The position numbers and the translations under genes are program-made. This document shows, piece after piece, positions 1 to 7,815 of a DNA stretch of 15,379 bases (position 1 is the first letter of the stretch; every line of letters starts with the position of its first letter). The notes beneath the pieces are model-generated. The model saw only the letters and a list, made by a program, of their open reading frames with translations. It was not told the origin of the DNA and ran no database searches. Source of the stretch: Deltaproteobacteria bacterium (lineage in GTDB: Bacteria; Myxococcota; Polyangia; Polyangiales; B10-G4); assembly GCA_019312705.1 (NCBI GenBank), contig JAFDCW010000040.1, forward strand, positions 1 through 15,379, read 5' to 3'.

Positions 1-3000
1 CGGTGGCGACCGGCGCTGACGTCTGGGGGGGCTGTTGTGCCGGCAGCGGCATGGCCTGGGCTGGAGCCGACATCGCCGGTGCCATCTCTCGAACCGCCTG
101 CGCGCCGGAGCTCATTGGCGTGCCGGTCAGCAACGCCTGAATGCTCTCCATCGTCCTGGCCTGTCCTTCCAGGAACTGCCGATGGATGTTCGCCGTCTGC
201 TCTTGAAGCCGTAGGAGGGCGTCGAGGGTCGTGGAGGGGGCGCTCGCTTCGGCGGCCTCTCTATTCACTGTCACCGGCGCCCTCGGCGTCGTCGTCGCCG
301 CGGCGGACGGACGCTGCGGGGCAGCTTCAGGCACCTGCTGGGTCCGTTGCACCTGTTGGGGCTGCTGCGTGTTCTGTCCCTGCTGTACTTGGCGAACGGT
401 CTTTGGGGAGTGCTTGGCCCGGAAGAGGTTGGCGCCCGACACCGGAACCGTCAGTCGCTTCTTGCCGGTCTTGGCCTCGTACCGAGGGGCGCCCTCGTCC
501 CACTTGGTGAGGTCGAGGGTGTGGCCCGCCGCGCTCACTTCGGCGAGGGTCCGGGCGAGGTCGCGCTGGCCGGAATGCGCCCCCCGGGAGGCGTCGATCG
601 CCGTGACGGTCACGGGCCGGCCGCGGAGGGTCTTCTTCACCAAGCCGCTGAGCTGCCGGCTCGGGCCGATCTCTACGAAAGTCGTCACCCCCGCGTCGGC
701 GAGGTTTTCGACCAACGAGACGAACTCGACAGGCTTCGCGAGCTGTTCGCCGAGCAGCGCCTGAGCCGCGCCCGCATCGGCAGGATAAACTTCGCCGGTG
801 GTATTGCTGAAGACCGGCACGGCGGCGGCGCCAAGGCCTGCTCGGGCGACGGCGGCGCCGAAGGGCACCGCGGCTTCGGCGACGAAGGGGCTGTGGAACG
901 CAGCGGCGACGGTGAGGCGTTTTGAGGAGATCTCCGCCGCGTCGAGGGCCGCTTCGGCGCGTTCGATCTCTGCCGTCGCCCCCGAAAGCACCATCTGGGT
1001 CGGGGCGTTGCGGTTCGCGACCACGAGGTCGAGGCCGTGCTCGTCGACGAAGGCGTCGATCTCTTCGCGGTCCGCGATGACCGCGAGCATCGAGCCGCGG
1101 TCCCCGTCGCCTTCGGCCATGAGCTCGCCGCGCAGGCGCGAAAGCTCGCTGAAGCTGCGGTCGTCGAGGCTTCCTGCGGCGCGGAGAGCGGTGAGCTCGC
1201 CGTAGCTGTGGCCGGCGGCCGCATCGAAGGTGAAGCCGAAGGATTCGAGCACCCGGAGGGCCGCGATGCTCACCGCGCCGATCGCCGGCTGGGCCACGTC
1301 GGTCGACCGGAGCGCACGCTGCTGCTCGTCGCGGGTCTCGCCGTCGAAGGCGGCGTGAGGATAGATGAGATTACCGAGGCGACGCCCTGGGCCGAAGGCC
1401 TCGTCGGCGGCACCGAGGGTGTCTCGAACGATCGGGAACTGGCACGCGAGGTCGCGCAACATGTTCGGGTACTGAGCACCCTGGCCCGGGAAGATGGCGG
1501 CGACCTTACCCTTCGGGCCGGAGCCGAAGTAGATGCCCTGGGGCGATGACCAACTGTCTTCAGCCTTGCTCTCGAGCAGCTGCTGGGCCGCGGCGAGCAC
1601 GTCGGCGTGGGCCTTCGATTGTTCGACGACGACGACGAGGCGGCACGGTGCGTTCGAATCGAACGCAGCGCGCAGTTCGCTCGCGCGGGTGCGCACCTTG
1701 CGCCAGTCCTCGAGGGCTGCGATGTTCGCCACCGTGCGACCGAGCTCATCGCGGTCCGCGCCGCTGAACGCGAGGATCTGCACGCGCCCGTCCCAGTCCA
1801 CCGTTTCTGGAGCGCCTTGGTACTCCTCGAGCACGCAGTGGAAGTTGCTTCCGCCGAAGCCGAAGGCGCTGACCCCGGCGCGGCGCGGGCTGCCGTTGCG
1901 CAGCCACGGGCGCTTCTCGGTGTTGACGTAGAAGGGGGTCGTGTCCGGCGCGGCGGCCGGGGTCGGTTGGTCGACCTTGATCGTCGGGGGCAGGGTGCCG
2001 TGGTAGAGCGACATCGTCGCCTTGATCACGCCGGCGGCGCCGGCGGCGGCCTTGGTGTGGCCGATCATCGACTTCACCGAGCCGAGGGCGCACCACGGGG
2101 CTTGTCCATCAGGGAGCTCGCCGTAGACCTTCTTCAGCCCCCCGACCTCGACGGCGTCCCCGACTTTGGTGCCGGTGCCGTGGCCTTCCAACAACTCGAC
2201 GGTCCGGGGGTCGACGCGAGCGGCTCCGTAGGCTGCCCGGAGGGCCCGGGCCTGGCCCTCGGCGCTCGGCGCGTAGACCGCGTCGCCCTTGCCGTCGCTC
2301 GAAGAGCCGATGCCGCGGATGACCGAGTAGATACGGTCGCCGTCGCGTTCAGCATCTGCGAGGCGCTTCAGAACGACGAGGCCGAGGCCCTCCCCGAGGA
2401 TCGTGCCGTCCCCGTCTTCGGCGAAGGGCTTGCTGTCGCCGGTCGGTGACAGGGCTGGCGTCTTGCTGAAGCACATGAACATGAAGACGTCGTTGAAGGT
2501 GTCGAGGCCTCCGGTGACGACCATGTCGGAGCGTCCGGTCTGAAGCTCGAGCATCGCGAGGTGCATCGCGCTGAGGGACGATGCGCAGGCGGCGTCGACG
2601 ACGCAGTTGGTGCCGTGCAGGTCGAGGCGGTTGGCGATGCGCCCGGCGGCGACGTTTCCGAGCAGCCCCGGGAAGGAGTTTTCCTGCCAGCCGACGTAGC
2701 TCTCGCCGATGCGCTTCACGACGTCGTCGGTGGTGGCCCGGTCGACGCCGGCGTCGGTCAGGGCTCGGCGCCAGATGGGGTGGCCGAGGCGCGCGCCGAG
2801 GGGGATCACCATTTCGAGCGTGCCGGTGACGCCGAGCACCACGCTGACCTTCTCTTTGTCGAAGTTGGCCTCGTCGGCGGGGTAGCCCGCGTCCCGGAGC
2901 GCCTCCTTGGCGACCGTCAGGCCGAGGAGCTGGGTGGTGTCCGTCGCTTCCATGTCCCGGGGCGAGATGCCGAACTCGAGGGGGTCGAAGTCGATGGCGT

Positions 3001-3262
3001 CGAGGAACCCGCCGCGGCGGCCGTAGGTCATGTCCGGCGCGCTCGCGTCGGCGTCGAAGTAGTCTTCGGGCTTCCAGTGAGTCTCAGGGGTTTCGCTGAT
3101 GCAGTCGCGGCCGTCCTGGATGTTCTGCCAGTACGACGCGAGGTCTTGGGCCTTCGGGAACATGCACCCGATGCCGATGATGGCGATGGGGGCCGCAGCT
3201 TTTGCGGGCTCTGGTTCGACGGACTGCGAGTCCGGCGAGGAGTCGGGGTTCAAGTCATTCAC
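1..3262 (-). CDS. pfaA: PUFA synthase subunit, PfaA-type (KS-AT-linker), 3' end outside window
   Basis: Multidomain iterative type I synthase that condenses malonyl units into polyunsaturated fatty acids in the cytoplasm. The frame stays open from a GTG at 3262 to the left edge, about 1087 codons. A ketosynthase domain spans about residues 25-490, with Cys226 in DAACASS, His361 in EGHGTGT and His402 in the MIGHTKAA motif, so the catalytic triad is complete. An acyltransferase domain follows at about 590-870, with GQGAQ near 593, nucleophile Ser686 in GHSYGE and His790 in AAFHSPF. A Gln-rich linker (about 950-975) and a helical segment ending in QEQTANIHRQFLEGQ (about 1020-1035) come next; PUFA synthases carry such a segment just before their ACP array. 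ACP, KR and DH domains are expected beyond the edge but are not seen. The start was chosen because GTG overlaps the pfaD stop by 4 nt (GTGA) and no in-frame ATG precedes the KS. Myxobacterial literature calls this gene pfa2. A related glycolipid or other secondary-lipid synthase cannot be excluded from this part. Confidence 0.93.
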   Translation of the reverse strand, partial: MNDLNPDSSPDSQSVEPEPAKAAAPIAIIGIGCMFPKAQDLASYWQNIQDGRDCISETPETHWKPEDYFDADASAPDMTYGRRGGFLDAIDFDPLEFGISPRDMEATDTTQLLGLTVAKEALRDAGYPADEANFDKEKVSVVLGVTGTLEMVIPLGARLGHPIWRRALTDAGVDRATTDDVVKRIGESYVGWQENSFPGLLGNVAAGRIANRLDLHGTNCVVDAACASSLSAMHLAMLELQTGRSDMVVTGGLDTFNDVFMFMCFSKTPALSPTGDSKPFAEDGDGTILGEGLGLVVLKRLADAERDGDRIYSVIRGIGSSSDGKGDAVYAPSAEGQARALRAAYGAARVDPRTVELLEGHGTGTKVGDAVEVGGLKKVYGELPDGQAPWCALGSVKSMIGHTKAAAGAAGVIKATMSLYHGTLPPTIKVDQPTPAAAPDTTPFYVNTEKRPWLRNGSPRRAGVSAFGFGGSNFHCVLEEYQGAPETVDWDGRVQILAFSGADRDELGRTVANIAALEDWRKVRTRASELRAAFDSNAPCRLVVVVEQSKAHADVLAAAQQLLESKAEDSWSSPQGIYFGSGPKGKVAAIFPGQGAQYPNMLRDLACQFPIVRDTLGAADEAFGPGRRLGNLIYPHAAFDGETRDEQQRALRSTDVAQPAIGAVSIAALRVLESFGFTFDAAAGHSYGELTALRAAGSLDDRSFSELSRLRGELMAEGDGDRGSMLAVIADREEIDAFVDEHGLDLVVANRNAPTQMVLSGATAEIERAEAALDAAEISSKRLTVAAAFHSPFVAEAAVPFGAAVARAGLGAAAVPVFSNTTGEVYPADAGAAQALLGEQLAKPVEFVSLVENLADAGVTTFVEIGPSRQLSGLVKKTLRGRPVTVTAIDASRGAHSGQRDLARTLAEVSAAGHTLDLTKWDEGAPRYEAKTGKKRLTVPVSGANLFRAKHSPKTVRQVQQGQNTQQPQQVQRTQQVPEAAPQRPSAAATTTPRAPVTVNREAAEASAPSTTLDALLRLQEQTANIHRQFLEGQARTMESIQALLTGTPMSSGAQAVREMAPAMSAPAQAMPLPAQQPPQTSAPVAT

Positions 3263-4929
3263 GATAGAAACTCTTCGAGTTCAGCGGGCTGTCGGGGAGT
3301 CAGGTCGAGGCAACGGGAATCGACGCTTACGCCCTGGTGACGCAGCGCCGATACGCGGGTCAGCACTGCTGCTCCGCGAAGGATGTTGTGGGCGACTGAC
3401 ACGACGCGGCGGTCCTCCCAGTTTTCGAGCCAGGTGCCTCGCACCCATTCGTTGAACGCGCCCATCGCCGGGCCGCACCACACCTGATAGTCGACCTTAC
3501 GGCTCGCGACGCCGGCGTTTGCCCAGCGTGACGATTGGCCGAGGTACCACCGAAAGACGAGGGCCATCCGGTGCTTGGGGTCGTTCTCGGCGCGGGTGAC
3601 CTGGGCTTGGTCCCGGTGAGCCCAGAACTCCCGCGTCTCCGACCAGATCTCATCGAGAGGAGCCCGGAAGATGGTCTTCTCGAGGGAGGCGCGTTGGGCC
3701 GCCGGGATCGCGTCGAGGCTCGCGCAGCTCGTATATACGTCGTGCAGTTTCTGGGCCCGCATCGCGAACATGCTGCCCCGGGTCAGGACCTGGAGCTTGA
3801 CGCCCATCTCGAACATGTCGGCCGCGGGCGCCATGCGCATGTCGGCCTGCTCGACCTGGGCGAGCATCTGGCGAACCGTGTCCGACGTGCCCGCTTCGCG
3901 GCATGCCTGGTTGACCGAGCCGGTCAGCACGTAGGCGGCGCCCATCGCAAAAGCCGCCGCCGCCGAATGAGGCGTCGAGATGCCCCCGGCGGCCCCGACC
4001 CGGAGGGGGCGGTCGTAGCCGTGCTCGCGCTGCATCCGGTCCCGTAGGGCGGCGATGGTCGGGAAGAGCGCGAGGGCGGGGCGATTGTCGGTGTGGCCCC
4101 CGGAGTCGGCCTCGGCGGTGATGTCCTGGGCGACCGGAATGGTGCGCGCCAGCGCGGCCTGGTCCGCCGTGATGTCGCCGCGGCGGACGAGCTCTTCGAG
4201 CATCTCCGTCGTCGGCGGCGCAAAGAACTTTCGCGCTACTTCGATGCGCGAGACCTTGGCGATCACTTTGTTCGGCGTGACCACCCGGCCCCCCGCATCG
4301 CGGTGAATCCCGGAAACGCGGTAGCGCACGACGGGCAGGGTCAAGTCGAGGTACGCCGATGCCGACACCACGTGCACGTTGCGACGCAGGTAGAGGTCCA
4401 CGATGGCGTCCTCGAGGTCCGGCTCGTAGGGGCTGTGGATCAAGTTGAAGCCGTAGGGCTTGTCGCCGAGCTTCGCCGAGATGCGGTCGATGGCGTCTTC
4501 GACGACTTCCGGCATCAGCCCTGCGGCGCCGAAAAATCCGAGCATGCCGGCCTGCCCCATCGCCTCGACCATCTCGCAGGATGCGATGCCGTTGGCCATC
4601 GCACCGGCCACGTAGGGCAGGGTGAGGCCGTGGTCGCGGAGGAAGGTGCTGTCGCCGAGGTGGGCCGGGTGAACCGGAGGCACCACCGCGCGCACTGCCA
4701 GGCCATCGGCCGCCGCGGTACCCCCGGACAGGTGCCCCCCCGTGGCGACCAGCGCCTTACCGGACCGTTCCACGACGAAGAGGGGTTCGCTGAGCAAGCC
4801 GAGGAGGGCGCCCATGTCAGCCGGTTCATCGGTCGACGAAAGCTGCCCCCCTTCCCACCGCCCCAGGATGTTTTGTGAGGTAACGATGGCAGTTTCTAAC
4901 CGCCACATTCCATGAGGACAAGTGGGCAT
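3259..4929 (-). CDS. pfaD: PUFA synthase enoyl reductase subunit PfaD
   Basis: Stand-alone FMN-dependent enoyl reductase of the 2-nitropropane dioxygenase-like TIM-barrel family, which saturates selected double bonds on the growing PUFA chain. The 556 residues are close to the usual size of about 540. Family hallmarks are PYVAGAMANGIAS followed by GMLGFFGAAGL in the N-terminal third, the SGGHTDNRPA active-site/flavin segment around His279, and the GAAGGISTPHS...GAAYVLTGSVNQ phosphate-binding region at about 308-345. The C-terminal region has RWYLGQSSRWAN and a YQVWCGPAMGAFN motif typical of PfaD. The gene is first in the unit and its TGA overlaps the GTG of the pfaA-type gene, which implies translational coupling; pfaD-first order matches the myxobacterial pfa1-pfa2 arrangement. 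The start is uncertain: the ATG at 4929 has GGAG immediately before it with no spacer, and Met8 has no clear ribosome site. The product class is secure. Confidence 0.94.
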   Translation of the reverse strand: MPTCPHGMWRLETAIVTSQNILGRWEGGQLSSTDEPADMGALLGLLSEPLFVVERSGKALVATGGHLSGGTAAADGLAVRAVVPPVHPAHLGDSTFLRDHGLTLPYVAGAMANGIASCEMVEAMGQAGMLGFFGAAGLMPEVVEDAIDRISAKLGDKPYGFNLIHSPYEPDLEDAIVDLYLRRNVHVVSASAYLDLTLPVVRYRVSGIHRDAGGRVVTPNKVIAKVSRIEVARKFFAPPTTEMLEELVRRGDITADQAALARTIPVAQDITAEADSGGHTDNRPALALFPTIAALRDRMQREHGYDRPLRVGAAGGISTPHSAAAAFAMGAAYVLTGSVNQACREAGTSDTVRQMLAQVEQADMRMAPAADMFEMGVKLQVLTRGSMFAMRAQKLHDVYTSCASLDAIPAAQRASLEKTIFRAPLDEIWSETREFWAHRDQAQVTRAENDPKHRMALVFRWYLGQSSRWANAGVASRKVDYQVWCGPAMGAFNEWVRGTWLENWEDRRVVSVAHNILRGAAVLTRVSALRHQGVSVDSRCLDLTPRQPAELEEFLS

Positions 4930-5086
4930 CTCCGGCGCGCCGGGCCTTCCCTCGTCGGTCCGATGGTACGGGCCCCCGGAACGCCGAGATCACCTCGAAA
5001 TGTCTCCGGATCACGGCCAAAATGTACGGCGCCGCACCCGATCGCGTCGGCCCCCGGCGGGGCCTTCTCCATCACCCTTCGGAACG

Positions 5087-5101
5087 GTCCGAGAATCGGA
5101 C
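5087..5101. promoter_or_regulatory. Perfect 15-bp inverted repeat upstream of pfaD
   Basis: The arms GTCCGA and TCGGAC are separated by 3 nt (GAA). The site lies 24 nt downstream of the stop of the small membrane protein gene and about 158 nt upstream of the pfaD start, in a 195-bp gap (4930-5124) with no other clear signal. It could be a regulator operator for the pfa operon or a short hairpin ending the upstream transcript. No T-run follows in the minus-strand direction, so an intrinsic terminator is the weaker reading. Confidence 0.35.
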
Positions 5102-5124
5102 GCCGAACTGATGCCCCGGTACCC

Positions 5125-5433
5125 TCAGGTGGTGACCAGGATCAGACCGCACGCCGCCGCTGCGGCCCACGCCCCGCCCATCACCAGAGTGGTCGCGAGA
5201 TAGCCCAGGGCCCCGACCTTTGCGTCCGGGAAGAGGCGGCGCTGGACCAGCCAACCGAGGCCCCAGGCGATGAGCACGGCACCCACGCCGGCGCAGGTGA
5301 CGATGAGCCCTTCCAATCCCGGTGCGCTGAGATCGCCCCGGGGCGCCATGAGGTTGCCGGCGATATCGCCGATGGGGACCGCGTAGCCCCAGACGAAGAG
5401 CGACGACGCGGCTGACGTGGGGGCTGGCGTCAT
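5125..5433 (-). CDS. Small integral membrane protein, function unknown
   Basis: A 102-residue product that I do not recognise. Two strong hydrophobic stretches are visible: about residues 42-64 (GLIVTCAGVGAVLIAWGLGW) and about 74-101 (LGYLATTLVMGGAWAAAAACG), joined by a short basic loop QRRLFPDAK. A weaker hydrophobic region lies near residues 11-29. This fits a small inner-membrane protein with two, perhaps three, helices. It is divergent from the lipoprotein hydrolase gene, with 133 bp between the two starts, and lies on the same strand as pfaD 195 bp upstream of it; membership in the pfa operon is not shown. A purine-rich AGAGG sits only 1 nt before the ATG, and that ATG lies inside the right-hand arm (read in mRNA direction) of the inverted repeat at 5427-5456. 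The hydrophobic pattern argues for a real gene, but spurious high-GC ORFs are common here. Confidence 0.6.
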   Translation of the reverse strand: MTPAPTSAASSLFVWGYAVPIGDIAGNLMAPRGDLSAPGLEGLIVTCAGVGAVLIAWGLGWLVQRRLFPDAKVGALGYLATTLVMGGAWAAAAACGLILVTT

Positions 5434-5456
5434 GCCTCTGGTCTACGGCATGACGC
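5427..5456. promoter_or_regulatory. 10-10-10 perfect inverted repeat covering a start codon
   Basis: The arms are GCGTCATGCC (5427-5436) and GGCATGACGC (5447-5456), exact reverse complements with a 10-nt spacer. In the leftward transcript of the small membrane protein gene, the AUG (5433-5431) lies in the 3' arm and the purine-rich AGAGG next to it straddles the loop and arm, so the RNA could fold into a 10-bp hairpin that hides the start. As DNA it could equally be a dimeric repressor site with half-site centres 20 bp apart, within the 133-bp divergent intergenic region. The symmetry is seen directly; the function is inferred. Confidence 0.5.
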
Positions 5457-5550
5457 GCGCCAGGATTCGTAAACGGACTCGAGCGGTCGCAAGCGCTCAG
5501 TCGATGGTCGCCTCCGCGTCCCGCACATGCCCACCGCGACCCGCTTGCTG

Positions 5551-5556
5551 TACGCT
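5551..5556 (+). promoter_or_regulatory. Putative -10 element (TACGCT) of lipoprotein hydrolase gene
   Basis: The hexamer follows CTG and ends exactly 10 nt before the ATG at 5567, the same spacing as the TATCCT box before the gene at 7816. No Shine-Dalgarno motif lies between it and the start. If this is the promoter, the transcript would begin within a few bases of the ATG. The match to TATAAT is only 3 of 6 and there is no clear -35. Confidence 0.3.
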
Positions 5557-5566
5557 CCGCCGCACC

Positions 5567-6598
5567 ATGGCTTTGCGACCACGGCTGTCCGTCCTCCCTG
5601 TCTGCGTCTCGACCGTCGTCGTCTTTGGCCTGCTTTCGGCATGCGGCGAGCGGTCGAACCAGAGCGCTCTGCCCTCTCCGACGCCGGCGCCTCCTCCGGC
5701 CGCCGAACTCGGGGTCCCCGACGATTACCTCGGACCGATCGACCCGGAGTGGCCTCCGTCCCACGCCGCCGACCTCGAGGTCGAGCTGCGCGCCGGGGCG
5801 CTCATCCGGGAGCGCATCGCGGCGGGCGAACACGTCGACCTCGTCGAAGGTGAGCCGCTGATCCCCGGTGACACCCCTGGAATCTTCGCCCACGCCGGAC
5901 GCATCGGGGGCTTCGACTACATCGAGGTGATCCTCGGCCACGTCGACGACCCCGACGCGGAGCTTCCCCTCGTTGTCCTCCTGCACGGGCGCGGAGACCG
6001 GCCGCGCATTCCCGGCCACGGCATCGCCCAGGATGCACCGGTGCGCGCGTTCATTCCCCGCGCCCCGGACCGCCTCGGCGAGCACGGCTACACCTGGCTC
6101 GCGACCTGGTCCAAGTCGGGCAATATCGAGCTGCTCACGCGCTCCCTCGCGGGGCGGGCCGACGAGCTCGCGCCGGCGATCGAGGCTTTTCGGGAGCTCC
6201 GGCCGACCCGCGGGAAGCCAGTCCTGGTAGGGTTTTCTCAGGGCGCGATCATGAGCTACGGGCTCATCGCTCGGCACCCCCGGAGGTTCGCGGCTGCGTT
6301 CGTCGTCGCGGGGTGGCTGCCGCCGGCCCTCGTCCCCGAGAGCCTGGAAGAGGGCGTCGAGTATCCGTACCTGCACGCCATGCACGGCACGGCCGACGAG
6401 ACCGTTCCCATCGAAGGAGACCGCGAGTCCGTCCGCGCGCTCAGGGCCCTCGGCCTGCGCGTGGGATTCACCGAGGTCCCGGGCCTCGGTCACGAGATCA
6501 ATCGCGAAGTCGGCGAGACCGTGCGCAGCTGGCTGCGGGCCGCGCTCTTCCCGGACCAGTTCCCCGAGGACGCGCGCAGGGAGCACGACGACGACTGA
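5567..6598 (+). CDS. Lipoprotein alpha/beta hydrolase (phospholipase/carboxylesterase-like)
   Basis: A 343-residue predicted secreted lipoprotein esterase. The N-terminus is a lipoprotein signal ending in LLSAC with acceptor Cys26, followed by a Pro-rich tether (about 37-46). The catalytic part shows the oxyanion motif LHGRG (His140), the nucleophile elbow GFSQGA with Ser224, the acid Asp277 in HGTADETVP and the base His309 in GLGHEI, a complete triad in the order expected for the carboxylesterase/phospholipase family (Abhydrolase_2-like). The C-terminus is acidic. The frame is open back to 5417, but the start was placed at 5567 because only this gives a compact signal peptide. The upstream neighbour is divergent and the downstream one convergent, so the gene is probably monocistronic. 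The substrate is unknown; a short-chain or phospholipid ester in the envelope is likely. The triad was read by position and motif, not from structure. Confidence 0.85.
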   Translation: MALRPRLSVLPVCVSTVVVFGLLSACGERSNQSALPSPTPAPPPAAELGVPDDYLGPIDPEWPPSHAADLEVELRAGALIRERIAAGEHVDLVEGEPLIPGDTPGIFAHAGRIGGFDYIEVILGHVDDPDAELPLVVLLHGRGDRPRIPGHGIAQDAPVRAFIPRAPDRLGEHGYTWLATWSKSGNIELLTRSLAGRADELAPAIEAFRELRPTRGKPVLVGFSQGAIMSYGLIARHPRRFAAAFVVAGWLPPALVPESLEEGVEYPYLHAMHGTADETVPIEGDRESVRALRALGLRVGFTEVPGLGHEINREVGETVRSWLRAALFPDQFPEDARREHDDD

Positions 6599-6652
6599 GG
6601 GCCCGTAGGGCGCATGCGTGTCGGTGGGCTGAAGGGGCGGGCGACCTGGCTC

Positions 6653-6675
6653 GAAGCCTGCCTCCCAGGCGCTTC
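6653..6675. terminator. Possible bidirectional hairpin between convergent genes
   Basis: GCCTG and CAGGC (6656-6660 and 6666-6670) form a 5-bp stem around a CCTCC loop, and flanking GAA and TTC could extend it past a small bulge. It lies in the 78-bp gap between the hydrolase stop and the stop of the Cys-rich lipoprotein. There is no T-run on either strand, so it is weak as an intrinsic terminator. Confidence 0.25.
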
Positions 6676-6676
6676 T

Positions 6677-7720
6677 TCAGTACGTGCAGTAACAGGTCGA
6701 ACTCTGCCCCGTCATACCGCACCCGAGCTCGGTGCCCCCGGATCGGGTGGTCGCCCCTCGACAGGTACCTCCGCACCATCCACAGAGCGTGGAGCAACTG
6801 ACAGAACCGTCGTTCCCGGTGTCGCAGGCCATCGCGCAGCGCCCGCTGTAGCAGCGCGAATCGGTCCCGCAGCTGGTTCCCGCGGCGTAGTCCCTGCAGC
6901 CGCTCGTCGTGGCCCGTTCGCAGGTGCCGCAGCTGTCGACCCGCCTTTCGGAGACTACGGTGCACGTCCCGGTCGTATTTGGCTCCCAGCAGACGCCGAG
7001 GGAAGCGCAGCGCTCGGAGCTGATGTCCGTGTAATCGCGGAAGCGTCGGTAGTTGGTTCCCGTCGGCGACGCGGACCCCTCGACGGAGTACGAATCGAGG
7101 CCGTCGCAGTCGAGGGTGCCGCAAGCCTCGTCGTCCACGGGAGCCTGGGGACCCGTCGCGCCGCAGATCTGGCAAAGGCCCGGAGTGCACGCGGGGCCCG
7201 TGTCCACGGGGACCGTCGAATCTGGCGCCGCATCGGGCAAGGAGGAATCCACGCCAATCGCCGAGTCAGGCAATGCGCCCGAATCGATACCGGCTCCGCT
7301 GTCGGTGCGTCCGTCGCCGCAGATCCCCGCGCTGCAGTTATCCGGTATACAACCCGCGCTCCCGGTCGCAATCTCTTGCAGTTGCACGACGACCTGAGCC
7401 CCATCTTCGAGGGGCAAGCTGACCTGGATGCACCCCGCGGCGATCGGCACGCAGTTGGCGTCGATGAGCCGTGCGCGGAAGGCGTGCATGCCGGGGCTCA
7501 GCTGGGGCGGCTCCGGCGGCGTCTCGTCGAGGCGCGTCGCCGACCGATGAAGCACCACCGCGCTGTTGCAATCGCCGGCGAGGATTTCGGCTTCGAGGGC
7601 GACAGCCCGTGATTCGAGTTCGCTGTCCGCTACCGAGAGCTCCCACACGAGGCCGCGCGGTGCGGCGGTGCAGCCGAGGGCCAGCGAGAAGAGCAGCGGC
7701 GACCATCGAAGCAAAGGCAT
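6677..7720 (-). CDS. Cysteine-rich lipoprotein of unknown function
   Basis: A 347-residue predicted lipoprotein. A short signal peptide ends in LALGC, with Cys17 as the lipid anchor. Residues about 20-125 contain four Cys and resemble a small beta domain. A linker at about 140-175 is rich in Asp, Ser and Pro (DSGALPDSAIGVDSS is part of it), as often seen in myxobacterial surface lipoproteins. The C-terminal half is packed with Cys, including CGWCGGTC and a terminal CYC. I count 29 Cys in total, 28 besides the anchor, an even number consistent with an all-disulfide extracytoplasmic fold. No catalytic motif is recognised. It is divergent from the beta-helix lipoprotein gene with 95 bp between the starts, so the two may be co-regulated. 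The coding frame is well supported by the signal peptide and Cys pattern; the function is not known. Confidence 0.75.
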   Translation of the reverse strand: MPLLRWSPLLFSLALGCTAAPRGLVWELSVADSELESRAVALEAEILAGDCNSAVVLHRSATRLDETPPEPPQLSPGMHAFRARLIDANCVPIAAGCIQVSLPLEDGAQVVVQLQEIATGSAGCIPDNCSAGICGDGRTDSGAGIDSGALPDSAIGVDSSLPDAAPDSTVPVDTGPACTPGLCQICGATGPQAPVDDEACGTLDCDGLDSYSVEGSASPTGTNYRRFRDYTDISSERCASLGVCWEPNTTGTCTVVSERRVDSCGTCERATTSGCRDYAAGTSCGTDSRCYSGRCAMACDTGNDGSVSCSTLCGWCGGTCRGATTRSGGTELGCGMTGQSSTCYCTY

Positions 7721-7731
7721 GAACTACGAAG

Positions 7732-7737
7732 ATCATA
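7732..7737 (-). promoter_or_regulatory. Putative -10 element (TATGAT) of Cys-rich lipoprotein gene
   Basis: On the minus strand GC-TATGAT matches TATAAT at 5 of 6 bases and ends 11 nt before the ATG at 7720. No ribosome-binding motif lies between them. A start site about 7 nt downstream would leave a leader of only a few bases. No convincing -35 hexamer is visible 16-18 bp upstream. Confidence 0.4.
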
Positions 7738-7799
7738 GCGGATCGTCCGCCGGGCCGCATCGCGGGACGCTCAGCGGTTCGCCAGCTTTCTCCTGGTGC

Positions 7800-7805
7800 T
7801 ATCCT
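7800..7805 (+). promoter_or_regulatory. Putative extended -10 element (TGC-TATCCT) of beta-helix lipoprotein gene
   Basis: TATCCT is preceded by TGC, an extended -10 form, and ends 10 nt before the ATG at 7816. Transcription would begin almost at the start codon. The GGTGG just upstream of the ATG is a competing explanation as a ribosome site. No good -35 is seen. Confidence 0.35.
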
Positions 7806-7815
7806 GGTGGACAGG

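Noticed and set aside
1607..2449. Plus-strand open frame of 280 codons
   Set aside because: It is antisense to the ketosynthase/acyltransferase coding region, whose catalytic motifs are intact.
5021..5026. TACATT on the minus strand as a -10 box for pfaD
   Set aside because: No -35 at a suitable distance and about 91 nt from the start codon; not better than chance.
5441..5451. Two-codon upstream frame ATG-CCG-TAG before the small membrane protein gene
   Set aside because: Too short to judge; it arises from the inverted-repeat arm carrying a second ATG, with no evidence of translation.
5072..6586. Long antisense open frame (504 codons, minus strand) opposite the hydrolase gene
   Set aside because: It lies over a gene with a full catalytic triad and lipobox; its composition is Arg/Gly/Asp-rich and domain-free, as expected for a shadow frame in GC-rich DNA.
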